Positions 1-9,963 of a stretch of DNA of 64,000 bases are shown here, in pieces. Origin of the DNA: Salticus scenicus (Eukaryota > Arthropoda > Arachnida > Araneae > Salticidae); assembly GCA_963930645.1 (NCBI GenBank), contig CAWVNO010000536.1, forward strand, positions 186,001-250,000, read 5' to 3'. Numbering within the stretch: the stretch's first letter is position 1; each line of letters starts with the position of its first letter. Both the position numbers and the translations under genes were made by a program. The notes below the pieces were generated by a model. It searched no databases. It worked only from the letters and a program-made list of their open reading frames with translations, and was not told where the DNA came from.

Positions 1-255
1 TAAAGTTTTTATACTGCAGTCTTATATATTTTAAGTAATATAAATCATTATTAAAAAAAAAAAAAAAAAAAATGGATCGACATTAGATCCAAATAGCAAC
101 CATTAATAAAAATGTCCATTTGCAACGTTTTCAATTTGCAATCAATATTTCGAAATGTATATTTGTAATAGTTTCAATCTATAAGAAAAATACAAGTTGA
201 CATGAATAATACAAATATAGGAAATACTTTGCTTCCTTGATGTTGCCACAAAATG
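1..255. other. AT-rich sequence without recognisable feature
   Basis: AT-rich DNA with a run of about 20 A around position 52. No coding pattern, RNA gene or repeat structure was recognised before the foldback element that follows. Confidence 0.5.
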
Positions 256-661
256 TATAATATTCTAAAAGAAAATTTAACACAGATCCTTTTACTTTCT
301 TTAAATGACAATATATCTCTCCCCTCGACCTAACTTGACAGTGAGTGATGTAGTTGCCCTTTCCTTATTGGTCAGTTACGTGCAGCAAGGTCAGTTACGC
401 GAAGCAATTCCCATCTGCGGTGGAAAATGCTCCAGCTAATGTTTCACGGAGAAATTTCTCATCACATGGGTATTGTAGTGTAGCAGTTGCACTAAATGTT
501 TCATGCTTTGCTTAAAGCTGCGCTTCCAGAGCAAGTGTGATACCGGCTTAAGGAAAGGGCAACTACATCACTCACTGTCAAGTTAGGTCCAGGGGGGGGG
601 AGATATTGTCATTTAAAGAAAGTAAAAGGATCTGTGTTAAATTTTCTTTTAGAATATTATA
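256..661. repeat. Foldback (inverted-repeat) element, about 405 bp
   Basis: Two arms of about 110 bp (256-367 and 549-661) are nearly perfect reverse complements. Both carry the outer motif TATAATATTCTAAAAG and, further in, CTAACTTGACAGTGAGTGAT. They enclose a non-repeated core of about 180 bp. There is no open frame, so this looks like a non-autonomous DNA transposon or MITE. The core ends in GTGTGATACCGGCTTA, which resembles the end of the segment at 2541-2752 (GTGTGATAGCGGCTTA). No clear target duplication was seen. Confidence 0.8.
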
Positions 662-702
662 ATTTTTTCTATAAAACTTTTTCCTATTTAATTTTCTGTG
701 GA

Positions 703-938
703 ATTTTTTTTAAAGTGCAATAATTAATTTCCCAAATTTTATTTTTCAGTGAACAAAAAAAAAAAAAAAAAAAAAGAAAGAAAGAAAAATCTTTAACATT
801 TTTAAAAGTTTAAAAACTTAGCAATCCTCTTTTTTTTTCTTTCTTTCTTTTTTTTTTTTTTTTTTTTTTTAACTTTCTGAAATGCAAGACAATTTTAAAT
901 TAATAATTATGAGTAACTGACAGTTTATTATTGTTCTG

Positions 939-969
<31 letters not shown>

Positions 970-1482
970 TTACATGCTTATATTATTTTATACTCCATTA
1001 GTGATAAAACGTATATTTTTTTAATATTTTAAATTAACATAATTTAAAATACATACAAAAATGTCGATCAGAAAATTTAAGAAAATAAAAAATTAATTTA
1101 TTAATTATAATTTTTCATTATAATAAAAATTAATTTTAATAACTCATTGGTTATGTATTTTTATTTAGTGCAGTTTATAATAATATTTATAAAAAAAATT
1201 TATTACCTATAATTAAATTGTAAATAATTTATTTATTAAAAATATAAAGCAGTTTTTGGTTTATGATTAATAACTGCATTTTATTATTTAAGTGTAATAA
1301 TATAAATTAATTCAACACAATTCATAAATTTTATTTTTCTATGAACAAAAAAAAAAAAAAAAAAAAAAAACTCTGGCATTTTTTAAAAGTTTAAAAACTT
1401 AGTAATCCTCTTTTTTCCCCCTGAAATGGAAGATATTTATAAATTAATAATTATAAATTATTGACAGTTTATTAATGTTCTG

Positions 1483-1521
<39 letters not shown>

Positions 1522-1830
1522 CATGTTTATATTATTTTATGCTCCATTAATGATAAAAGTTATAATTATTTAATATCTGAAATAATTTATTTATTAAGAA
1601 TATAAAGCAGTTTTTGGTTTATGATTAACAACTCTATTTTATTATTTAAGTGTAATAATATAAATTAATTCAACACAATTCATAAATTTTATTTTTCTGT
1701 GAACAGAAAAAAAAAAGAAAGAAAGAAAGAAAGGAAGGAAGAAAGAAAGAAAAGAAAGAAAGAAAAATCTGACTTTTTTAAAAGTTTAAAACTTAGCAAT
1801 CGTCTTTTTATTTTTTATTTTTTATTAATG

Positions 1831-1870
<40 letters not shown>

Positions 1871-2220
1871 CATGCTTATATTATTTTGTACCCCATTAAT
1901 GATAAAAGGTATAATTATTTAATATCTTAAATTAACATATTTTAAAATACATACAAAAATGTCGATCAGAAAATTTAAGAAAATAAAAAATTTATTATTT
2001 ATAATTTTCCATTATAATAAGAATTAGTTTTAATAACTCATTGATTACGTATTTTTATTTAGTGCAGTTTATAATATTTATAAGTAGAAATTTATTACCT
2101 ATAATTAATAAATAATTTATTTATTAAGAATATAAAGCAGTTTTTGGTTTATCATTAATAACTGTATTTTATTACTTAAGTGTAGTGATGTAAATTAATT
2201 CAACACGATTCATAAATTAA
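703..2220. repeat. Three imperfect tandem copies of an AT-rich unit rich in microsatellites
   Basis: The same order of blocks recurs three times, starting near 730, 1330 and 1687: ATTTTATTTTTCTGTGAAC, a poly-A or GAAA tract, TTTTTAAAAGTTTAAAACTTAG, TTCTGTAT followed by (TA)n, and AATATAAAGCAGTTTTTGG before AATTAATTCAACACAATTC. Units are about 600, 357 (internally deleted) and 530 bp. The short open frame at 1699-1899 is only this microsatellite sequence. Confidence 0.8.
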
Positions 2221-2540
2221 ATTATTTAAAAGAAATTATTAATAGTTTTATTTATTTAATTGTTCTAAAACTTATTTTATTTACTTCTAATTAATAAATC
2301 TAAATATCGTATGAACTTGGCGACTTTAGTTTAAAAATTTGTAATAATAATTGTGGAAGTTACTATACACAATCAATAAAATTGTTTAATTATTTATAGA
2401 ATTTTAATTATGCTATTATACTAACTTGTATTTAAAAATATTTTTTTTATTTTTTTATTTTTAGATATTTAATATTTTATGAGGAATAAAATTCAATAGA
2501 AAATAGAATTTTTATTTTAATTTATTTATTTATTTTTATA

Positions 2541-2752
2541 AAATTTAAGATGCACCACTAAGTGTAGCAGGGGGTGTGTTTATTTGAGCGATAAATCTTT
2601 TAGAATAGCGGTGCTATGGTCACGCCTACCGAATTTCACGGAACACTATATGATTATGAAACACTTGTCAACCCTTCCTCTCTTTTTAGCTTTGCAAAAG
2701 GATGCATGAAGTGCTTAAAGTTTCGCCTAACAGTCAGTGTGATAGCGGCTTA
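2541..2752. repeat. Possible DNA-element remnant abutting the truncated gypsy LTR
   Basis: This segment is less AT-rich than its surroundings and ends abruptly where the 3' LTR remnant begins. Its end (GCTTAAAG..., GTGTGATAGCGGCTTA) resembles the core of the foldback element at 369-550. It probably replaced or truncated the rest of the LTR. No open frame or target duplication was identified. Confidence 0.35.
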
Positions 2753-2821
2753 GGGTTGCAATCACATATATTCCCCTCCGTAGTGGGATACCATAAAGGT
2801 GTGGGACTCCTCGGCATTACA
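2753..2821 (-). repeat. 3' LTR remnant of the gypsy element
   Basis: On the minus strand it starts TGTAATGCCGAGGAGTCCC and ends at GTGATTGCAACCC. The same sequence forms the start of the 5' LTR at 7295. It begins directly after the polypurine tract. It contains the uninterrupted site (CACATATATTCCCC) into which the 213-bp element inserted in the other LTR. Confidence 0.8.
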
Positions 2822-2832
2822 CCTCCCCCCCC
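2822..2832 (-). other. Polypurine tract of the gypsy element
   Basis: On the minus strand this is GGGGGGGGAGG immediately before the LTR start TGTAATG. This is the expected position and composition of the plus-strand DNA priming site of an LTR retroelement. Confidence 0.75.
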
Positions 2833-3443
2833 AAGGCGGCCGTCTGATGACACTATCTGAGAAATAAAAGGATGTCGGACACTCCCACTCCACAATATTA
2901 TTTAAAATCTAACACCACTAAATAACAGTACAGACATTAATATTCATAAGAAAACCACAATTAAGTAACGAAATTAGCAATTAAAACAATAAAATAAAAT
3001 TATAAGAACCTTGTAAGAATTCTACTCATGCTTGACTAAATAAATTTCTTTGCGACTTTCATTCTCTGAGATAAATAAAATAGTTGTAAAATCACTCACA
3101 CAAAGTTTTAATTGGAATTGTTCATTAAAAAGTTCGAATGAAGTCCAAATTGTTCATAAATAAACAATTAACTCTAAATTGTTAATCAAAGTCTAAATTC
3201 ACACTTTCAATAACACAAGTTCAGACATATAAAAGCTGAATTTCCCTTTTTTTCCCGGTGAAAACACAATGTTAACGAAATTAATTTCTTGATAACATAC
3301 AACTGAAAACTTTTAGATTATTTGAAGACACAATAGACTGTTTCGAGGGATTTCTTCGATCACTGGGATATTCAGTAACATACTCGGGGTATGTGAAGTC
3401 AAGTTCCAGATAATCTGTCACCATGGCGTGCACCAATTTTATT

Positions 3444-3789
3444 TCAAGCACTAGACCCTTTGAACTTGAAGAACATTGTCTCCCGTTTAACTCGAGCCCT
3501 ATGTGCTTTACATGGCACTAAGACTGAGTTACTTTCTCCTGGAGGAATTTTCCAGTTCTCCTTCGAGCGATTCAAAAGTGAAGTCATATTCCTCTCAACT
3601 CTGATGATTTTTAAATCGGGGGCTTTTACCTGTTGGAACAACCAATTTGTCGATTCGTTGCTTTCCGTATGATCAAATGATCGACATTAAGGCTGAATTT
3701 CACATCTTCATATTTTTCCACAGGTGTCTTGTAATTATAATTTTTCCCGAATGTGCTGTCTTTCTCGAAAATTCGCTTTACTGTCTGGA
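3444..3789 (-). pseudogene. Unrecognised coding-like remnant in the 3' part of the gypsy element
   Basis: Two overlapping minus-strand frames (3641-3444 and 3789-3629 or so) have non-AT-biased composition and seem to continue one another across a frameshift near 3640. The position, after the integrase fragment and before the 3' LTR, would fit the C-terminal end of pol or an additional downstream frame. No domain or motif was recognised, so no function is given. Confidence 0.35.
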
Positions 3790-4112
3790 CATAGCCTCCT
3801 AAACTAGATGCCTGTCGCGTTGCTCGTAAACTTGGCAACAGTTAAAGCGGTAGACAGCGCCACCTGGTACAGATTTCGTGACATTTTTATTCATTTGTCA
3901 CCAATAATTTTTAAGGAGTGATACATGATATGTACAATCGACGTTTCTTTGATTGCATTCGCCTTTTATGTATATCAAATCCCACTTTTGAAAATTATTG
4001 GTGGCTGTTGAATAAAAAAGTCGCGCAATCTGTCCCAGGTGGCGCTGTCTACCGCTTCAACTGTTGCCAGGTTTATGAACAACGCGACAGGCATCTAGTT
4101 TAGGGGGCTATG
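3790..4112. repeat. Foldback element (323 bp) inserted in the gypsy pol remnant
   Basis: The arms start CATAGCCTCCTAAACTAG (left) and, on the opposite strand, CATAGCCCCCTAAACTAG (right). They run for about 110 bp with around 90 percent agreement by eye. Flanks are GTCTGGA (3783-3789) and CTCTGGA (4113-4119), a likely 7-bp target duplication with one mismatch. The small open frames at 3918-4103 and 4100-4285 run through the arms and are not genes. Confidence 0.8.
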
Positions 4113-4776
4113 CTCTGGATCAAGTCAGAAGTTTCATCAATTAGCTTGATTTCATCAAATTGTGAGCATTGTCGTGCTGTTTCACCAGGACCGGTCCAGC
4201 GAGCGTATAGAATCGCCTGATCGTCCGCTTTAAAATTCCTAGAAGACGAACGTCTAATTTCGCCAGTCAAAGGTAATGATTTCAAAATACCAAATAACCA
4301 ATTAAATTAGCCATCTCACAATCATTAACGATTACATTCGGAATCCCAGTACGCATAGAAATATCGGATAGAGCACTATAAATTGCCTTCGTCGTTCACG
4401 TTTTTAACGCAACTGCTTCCAGCCACTGCCCATGCCGATCCCTCAAACACAGTTCAGTACAAGCGATATCCCTCAAATGCACTACAGCATGCCTCATCCT
4501 GGGCCAAAAGGAACTACTCCAAATTCTTCCTTTAGTTTCGTTTTCGCATATGACCGCTTCTTGAGCTAAGTTTGAACTTTCCTCTCGCCTATGCTGAAAC
4601 ATCACCGTTTCCCACAGCGCTTTACTACCCCTCTTAATCATCACTCCGTCGATAACGCTAGTTTCTTCTCTTTCTTCCAAATCCTTACACTGCATCTGGA
4701 ATATCAGATGTTCTGCTTTGACCCACTTTTCGATACAAAGCTTATTTTCCCCCATCGACTTCCATTCCCCCTCCAT
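4113..4776 (-). pseudogene. Integrase fragment of the gypsy element
   Basis: The minus-strand frame 4776-4396 ends in a stretch resembling the integrase catalytic core of Ty3/gypsy elements: DRHGQWLEAVALKT, then (past an in-frame stop) IYSALSDISMRTGIPNVIV. In relatives the latter precedes the second catalytic Asp in a DQGTNF-like motif; here that motif reads NDCEMANL and is degraded. A further fragment (4285-4120, FKADDQAILYARW) resembles the post-integrase region of such elements and stops at the foldback insertion. The family assignment rests on this motif resemblance only. Confidence 0.5.
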
Positions 4777-4839
4777 GAAAACCGAAACCTCTCTTCCACT
4801 GGATTCAGGAGACGATCCCCCTTCTACAAACTTGTCACA

Positions 4840-5221
4840 TATCTCTGCTGTCTCTCTCTTTTTTATTCCTCTCTTTAAACTGTCCCCTCAACGAATTCCA
4901 TATCCTAGGCGGAAACAAGCACGTGACGCAAAGTTTTCCACTCACCGCAGCGAGAATTTGTCGAGGTCCGTCAACGGATGTTGCGCTAGTTTTGAGAGAA
5001 ATGGGAAGTTTACATAATTTAGCTTCAATCTGTTCGTCAAAAGCTGATGTGAGAATTATCTTTACTTTCTCTTTAAGTTCTATATCTGGTATAGAGCCAA
5101 AGGGTTAAAAATCGCAAAATTTGTACCAGAATCTTTTATTGCTTTCACATTCCGTCCCTCAACCATTATTTCAATATGCTCTGAAGGTCAATCGCGAGTT
5201 GGGAACTTAAAAATTCAGTTT
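4840..5221 (-). pseudogene. Unassigned pol remnant of the gypsy element
   Basis: The minus strand reads open through about 5100-4860 (for example FDEQIEAKLCKLPISLKT and GPRQILAAVSGKLC) between the gag zinc knuckle and the integrase fragment. The protease would be expected here, but no D-T/S-G triad was seen. Reverse transcriptase motifs are absent, so a large internal deletion is inferred. Confidence 0.35.
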
Positions 5222-6416
5222 TTACCATAGCGGTAAATATTTCGCTATTATTTTGCTTCGATTTAATATCTCACTATTAAAACTTTGTTTTAATTTATCG
5301 CAGTCACGCTGTAAGTGGGAATTAGATCCGCAAGAATAACAAGATTTGATTTCAGGTTTATAAGCATAACTCGACTGTTTTTTTTTTTTTTTTTTTTTTT
5401 TTTTTTGTACGCAAGTGGTATGTATTTTTGCTCTCTTTCCGTATCTAACAATTCTAGCGCATCGCGTTGTTTTCATCGCGTTGTTTAGCGCATCGCGTTA
5501 GCGCATCGCGCTCTGAAAAATTTTGCTTAAGTATCGACTTGCCTCTAGACTAGGCTGACCAGATCAAAGTACCTTTATAATGGAGAATCATTAAAAATTG
5601 CTACAATTATCAAATTATCGATGTATTTTTTCATTCCTAATAAATAAGGACTAAAAATAAAGTATTATTGATTAATAATTTAGTTTCTACAATTTTTAAA
5701 AACTTAGGAAAATGCCTTCAAAAAAAAAAAAAAAAAAAAAAAAAAAAGAAAAGAAAAAAGAAAAAGAAAAAAGACGTCCGCGTTTGTCCCCAGAAAATGG
5801 GGACATTTGGTCGGTATATTCTAGACGTATAAAGTTATCACAATCCTTGCTCAATTCTGTAGGCTTAAACCAATTGTCACCTTGCCGTATGCCAATATGC
5901 GTTTGCGTGTCCGGACCTAAAGTAGAAAATAATATATCTGCTACTATTAAATTACGAAACGTATCAAAATTATCGCATTTTCTTAATCTGAGGTAATAAT
6001 CAAATGTTGTCTTAAGACGAGACGCGAATTGCATTTGTGTCTCACTCACCTGCTTTTTAGCTCTGTTAAAGTGTTCTAAACAATTTTGGGCTGTCGGTGC
6101 GAATTCTCGTAACACGAGTGATTTTATTTGTTTGTAATCTTTTATCCGTCTACATTTTCCGTTTTAAATGCGCCTTCCGGAGTTGTGAAGAATAAATACC
6201 ATAACTCTGATTTTAACGGACAAGGACGTTAATGTTTTTACCGTTTTAATTATTTTATCTAAATTATCAATATCGTTACGCTGGACAGGTTCCGGCCTAG
6301 GACTAGAACTTTGAGCTCTGACAAGCTTCAATACACGATTGTGTTCTTTGTTTTTCACTTCTTCTACCGTGGTAATAATGAATTGTGCTACGAATTCTGG
6401 CGACATTTTATATTCG
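5222..6416 (-). pseudogene. Gag pseudogene of the gypsy element, with CCHC knuckle
   Basis: The N-terminal part starts at the ATG at 6406 (MSPEFVAQFIITTVEE). The capsid-like part lies at 6115-5770 (REFAPTAQNCLEHFNRAKK, FASRLKTTFDYYLRLRK, ADILFSTLGPDTQTHIGIRQ), a pattern I know from gag proteins of arthropod gypsy elements. A zinc knuckle CYSCGSNSHLQRDC (CX2CX4HX4C) lies near 5330. At least two frameshifts break it, and an AT-rich block with poly-A tracts (about 5514-5775) splits the capsid part from the knuckle. It is non-functional. Gag would form the particle that packages the element's RNA. Confidence 0.7.
5456..5513. repeat. Short GC-rich tandem motif (GCGCATCGCGTT)
   Basis: The motif GCGCATCGCGTT or its core CATCGCGTT occurs four to five times in 58 bp. 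It stands out from the AT-rich background and lies at the edge of the block that interrupts gag. Confidence 0.6.
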
Positions 6417-6690
6417 TCTTATTCCAGAATTCTTTCTTTAAGTTCTTTTATTTTTAAATCCGACGTGGTGCTCACACCAATTTCTTCAGCGATATTAATT
6501 AGGTGTTCTTTTTAGAGACCCTTTATATTAAATATCTCAGCCATATTAGCAATATTCTTTTAAAATATCTTCTACAATTAGCAGATTTTTAAACAATTTT
6601 CTATGTATGTTTCAACGGATTCTTAAACAATCACTTTTCATGCTGCTTTTTCCCCAAAACAAACAAGATAAGTATCTTCTTTCCTCGAAT

Positions 6691-6706
6691 TCTGTCGAGT
6701 GCGCCA
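6691..6706 (-). other. Primer-binding site of the gypsy element
   Basis: On the minus strand TGGCGCACTCGACAGA starts one base after the LTR end (GTCGTTACA). TGG at this position pairs with the CCA end of a tRNA. I did not identify which tRNA. Confidence 0.6.
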
Positions 6707-6707
6707 A

Positions 6708-7295
6708 TGTAACGACTTGACGGGTGGTTCGAAGAGGTATGTGTGGGGGAAAAGTATGAAAATGATCCAGACTTTCTTTTCGCAGGAAGCACGACGCTTT
6801 TAATATTACTTAATCAAACTATTTACAGATGTTTGCACATAAAATAATATTTTTTCCAGAACTAGACAAGATTCTTGCACTCCATAATAGTGCATAAAAT
6901 AATACAAATAAACCTGAGGTAAGAGAACGGGCAGGACACAGTTCCTCCGTCGTCTCCAACCAAGCTCAAACTCTCTACTTCTCTCTCTGCATCCTCCCGC
7001 GACCCCTTTAAGGGTTGCAATCACATACAGTCGGTAACAAAAGTGTCCGAACACTAGCAAAAATTCCTATGTAAAAAAAGTACACTTCATACGGTTCTGT
7101 TAAATAAATCCTTGTCGAATCCTGTTCCTAGTCAGTCTAAGAACAGGATTCGACAAGGATTTATTTAGCAAAACTGTATTAAGAGTACTTTTTTTACATA
7201 GGAATTTTTGCTAGTGTTCGGACACTTTTGTTACCGACTATATATTCCCCTCCATAGGGGGCTATCATAAAAGTGTGGGACTCGCCGGCATTACT
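6708..7295 (-). repeat. 5' LTR of the gypsy element, interrupted by a 213-bp element
   Basis: On the minus strand it runs from (A)GTAATGCCGG to GTCGTTACA. The ends mirror each other (TGTAA/TTACA) except for one changed base at position 7295. Without the inserted 7028-7240 element it is about 375 bp. The open frame at 6806-7060 lies within it and is not a gene. Confidence 0.75.
7028..7240. mobile_element. Palindromic Tc1/mariner-type MITE in the gypsy LTR
   Basis: The arms are almost perfect reverse complements over about 100 bp each, starting CAGTCGGTAACAAAAGTG. The element is flanked by TA on both sides (7026-7027 and 7241-7242). The 3' LTR remnant near 2762-2775 shows the same site unoccupied, so both ends and the TA duplication are defined. 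It has no open frame and is non-autonomous. Confidence 0.9.
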
Positions 7296-7354
7296 CACTC
7301 TTTATATTATATATATTTTTTTATTGATTAAATTTTGTATTTCGATCTATTTAG

Positions 7355-7537
7355 GAACTAGATGTTTTAAAAGAGAAGTATGGTCTGAAAGTGGCTCAGT
7401 AGATGAACTTTGTATGCCGCTAACAGACTCGAACATCACGTACTCTCAGACTACAGGTGATCCAGGCTGTTATTGCAAAAAGGGATACAAAAGGAACTTA
7501 TTCGGACACTGCGTGAAAGAAATAGTGTGTCCAAAGT
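7355..7537 (+). CDS. TIL-domain protein, internal exon with a six-cysteine TIL-like domain
   Basis: The exon follows acceptor TTCGATCTATTTAG and ends before donor GTAAGT; both junctions are phase 1. It encodes 61 residues with Cys at 4, 20, 39, 41, 53 and 59. The end (GCYCKKGYKRNLFGHC, five residues, C) has exactly the spacing of cysteines 7-10 of the TIL domain in the next exon. A normal TIL domain has ten cysteines bonded 1-7, 2-6, 3-5, 4-10 and 8-9. Here those matching 2, 3, 5 and 6 are missing, so three complete pairs would remain. TIL domains occur in secreted protease inhibitors and in larger adhesive or haemolymph proteins. Which applies cannot be told, because the earlier exons and signal peptide are outside the window. 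Confidence 0.75.
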
Positions 7538-7945
7538 GTAAGTTTTTATTCCCATTCTAACTTGTTTTTGAATTTTCTGCTCCAACTTACATTTGCAAAT
7601 TTATTATTGCATATTAGAAGAAAAATAGACAAATGTAAAGGTAATTTTATTAATAAATAAATAAATAAAGATTTTCATTATTATTTTATTTTTTACAAAA
7701 TTTGCAGTTTGTAGTAGAAGAACGCTAGTTTTGCATGTTATAAAATGAAGCACACAGCTATCCTTGAACTTTATTACATTTTATTTTTTTATCAAATTTG
7801 TAACTTTCAGCAGTATTCAGAGATATTTGTAAAATTCATATTTCTAACAATTTTTTAATTTTCGTTAATAATAACTTTTCCTTTAAGGAAAAAACTATTT
7901 CATTTCTCCAATCCAGAAAACTTGCCAGTTATCCTTTAATATCAG
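7538..7945. other. Intron sequence without recognised element
   Basis: AT-rich start of the intron between the two TIL exons. No coding or repeat structure was recognised. Confidence 0.5.
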
Positions 7946-8079
7946 TTGGAAAGCGGAAAAATGAAAAGTGGATTGTCATCTCGGAAATTTTTAGATATCA
8001 GTGTAAAATTATCTAAATACAATCACATTTTAATTAAATTGAAAAAATCTACACTGCTGTTTGTAAAAATTGCAACACC

Positions 8080-9963
8080 ATTAAAGAATGCGAATATCAG
8101 AATGATATTTATTGGGCGCATACATTATAGTAGAAAAAACAATTGATTAAAATTTCAGGAAATTTGGAGTAATATTTACTGAGAAAACAGTAGGGGTGAC
8201 CGGGGTTAGTTGTGCCATAGGGCTTTCTGAATGAGCCTGTAGGTTTCAGAACCTGTTGCGTCAAGTGAGTGAAAAGGTTGATTATTGTAATGTGCTGTGT
8301 AAATTTGGAAGTACAGCGTTGCGTTGTTCTTGAGATAAAATTATTTATCGTGTTTTCTATTGCAAAAGTAAATTTTGTGACCTACGTTAGAATCGTCATT
8401 GCCACGTCAGTTCGTGAAGTATGTAAACGTCCTAAACATTATTTGAATATTTATATTTTGAGCTGTTATTCTATGTATTTTATTTGTTAAGGATAACAAC
8501 TTTTCAGAAACTAACGCATAAAATTCAGAACGGCGTTACTCGGGGCAAGTTGGGACGAAGTGTAGGAGGCATGTTGTGACAGTGTCTCTACTTGCCCAGG
8601 CATGATTTTTAATGCAGGTGTTTATATTTCAGGAAAAATTATGTTAAATTACAATAAGCTTGTTGAAAGAGCTAAAGATATTTTAGAAGGTTGTGAGTAG
8701 GCTGCAATAGAAGTAAATTCTGGAAGGTGCGGTTTAATGAAACCCAAGAACTGTTTTGTGTAAACAGAATGTCATTTCTTAGATATATAAATAAAAAGAA
8801 GTGTACTGCAAATTAGACACTGAAATAAGCGATAACAATGAATGATTAAAAATATAGGTAGGCTTATAGGATATAGACCTCCACGTTGTAGTAAGCTACC
8901 GAGTCAAAAAGCAATATGGCCAAATATTTTTGTTAGCCTACTTTTTAATTATTTCCTGATTAACGCAGTTTTTTTCTTTATTTCAATTGTTAAGCGTCTC
9001 TAAATGTAGCTTTATAAAAGACTAAGAGTTTACAAGTGTTAGTAATTTAACTCTTTTTTTTTCATTTGGTTTACAGAGTTATTAAAAAATTATTATTATT
9101 ATTATTATTATTATTTTGTGCGTGTGTGTGTGCGTTAAGATTTGATGAAAGTGAATAAAATTTTCGTTGTTGATTTAAAATATCGCATTATATTACCTTT
9201 TTCACATAATTTGTATATGTTACAACGTTTTTGTAAGTATAATTTGTATGTCATGATGTGCTCCAAGCATGTCACAACTAACCCCTCTACTGAACAAGTT
9301 GTGACAAATTTCGACATTACCAAGAATACATTTTATGGTATGAAAAATGTTAATAATATTAATGATAGTTTTATAAATATATTACACAAGGTTTACTCTA
9401 TGGAATGATATATTAAATGTTTCAATTCAGTTCAAATCTTAGAGCTAATATCAAAAATGACGAAAACGTCACTACTAGCCCCAGTCTGACCTACATAAAG
9501 CAGTCACCTCTGTGAGCAATAGCAGCACTTATCTGCCTAGGTATTGAATCAAAGAGCGATTAGATGACATCTACGGATAGAGCACTTCATGAAGCTTCAA
9601 CACGATGCTACAATTCATCGATCGTAGTTACTGGTGAGTGGTGGGGGGGGGGAGCAGTCGCTTTTCAATGGTTGTCATTTGACAGTTTTTTTTCATTGGT
9701 GCGAGATCAAGAAAACGCGCTGGCCAGAGCAACAATCGAACATATTCTGAATCAAGGAATGTCCGGACACTACGGAATACATGGGGTTGTCCATTGCCCT
9801 GCTTAATTATTGCGCTTCGGAGGCCTTGAATATAGGACCGAGCGACGGGCCTTAACTCGTCAGAAATGTAAGGGCTAGTATTCAGAGTGGCGGGAATGAA
9901 AACAAGATGTGATCGAGACGTGTATCCGATGGTACTGCATACCATCACTCCAGGTGGTAACAC
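8080..9963 (-). pseudogene. Degraded Tc1-type transposase copy (minus strand), split by an insertion
   Basis: The minus-strand frame 9963-9628 contains PPGVMVCSTIGYTSRSH, ISDELRPVARSYIQ, VRTFLDSEYVRLLLWPARFLDLAPM: the second half of a Tc1 transposase, where relatives have PGVMVW..IGYTSRS and LPWPARSPDLSPIEN. The third-Asp motif is intact (FLDLAPM) but the NDNARPH box reads GNGQPH, so a catalytic Asp is lost. The C-terminal end continues to 9494, and its flanking DNA reappears at 8080-8192 beyond the 8193-9491 insertion. Remnant only, non-functional. Confidence 0.8.
8193..9491. mobile_element. 1.3 kb TA-flanked DNA element without transposase
   Basis: The ends are imperfect inverted repeats: GGGGTGACCGGGGTTAGTTG on the left and, on the other strand, GGTCAGACTGGGGCTAGTAG on the right (about 16 of 22 positions agree). 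TA flanks both sides (8191-8192 and 9492-9493). The Tc1 sequence reads straight across if the element and one TA are removed, as the inverted second copy (10965-10980) confirms. Inside, related words recur (GGCAAGTTGGGACGAAG, GGCATGTTGTGACAG, CATGTCACAACTAACCCC). No transposase frame is visible. Confidence 0.8.

Larger units (their letters stand above)
2753..7295 (-). mobile_element. Degraded Ty3/gypsy-type LTR retrotransposon
   Basis: Read on the minus strand the order is: 5' LTR (7295-6708), primer-binding site (6706-6691), gag with a CCHC knuckle, an internally deleted pol with an integrase fragment, polypurine tract (2832-2822) and a 3' LTR cut to 69 bp. The two LTR ends share about 55 of 69 positions, ignoring a 213-bp element that sits in the 5' copy. 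Protease, reverse transcriptase and RNase H were not found, so pol has lost most of its length. The body was later invaded by a 323 bp foldback element. The element lies antisense in an intron of the TIL gene, and its outer LTR edge is 59 bp from that gene's exon. Confidence 0.8.

Noticed and set aside
1699..1899. Lys/Arg-rich open frame
   Set aside because: It is a translated GAAA and TA microsatellite within a tandem repeat unit.
5712..5996. Plus-strand open frame starting with a Lys run
   Set aside because: It is the opposite strand of the gypsy gag and begins in a poly-A tract.
8269..8490. Cys-rich open frame as an additional TIL exon
   Set aside because: Cysteine spacing does not fit TIL, no splice sites frame it in phase 1, and it lies within the 8193-9491 transposon.
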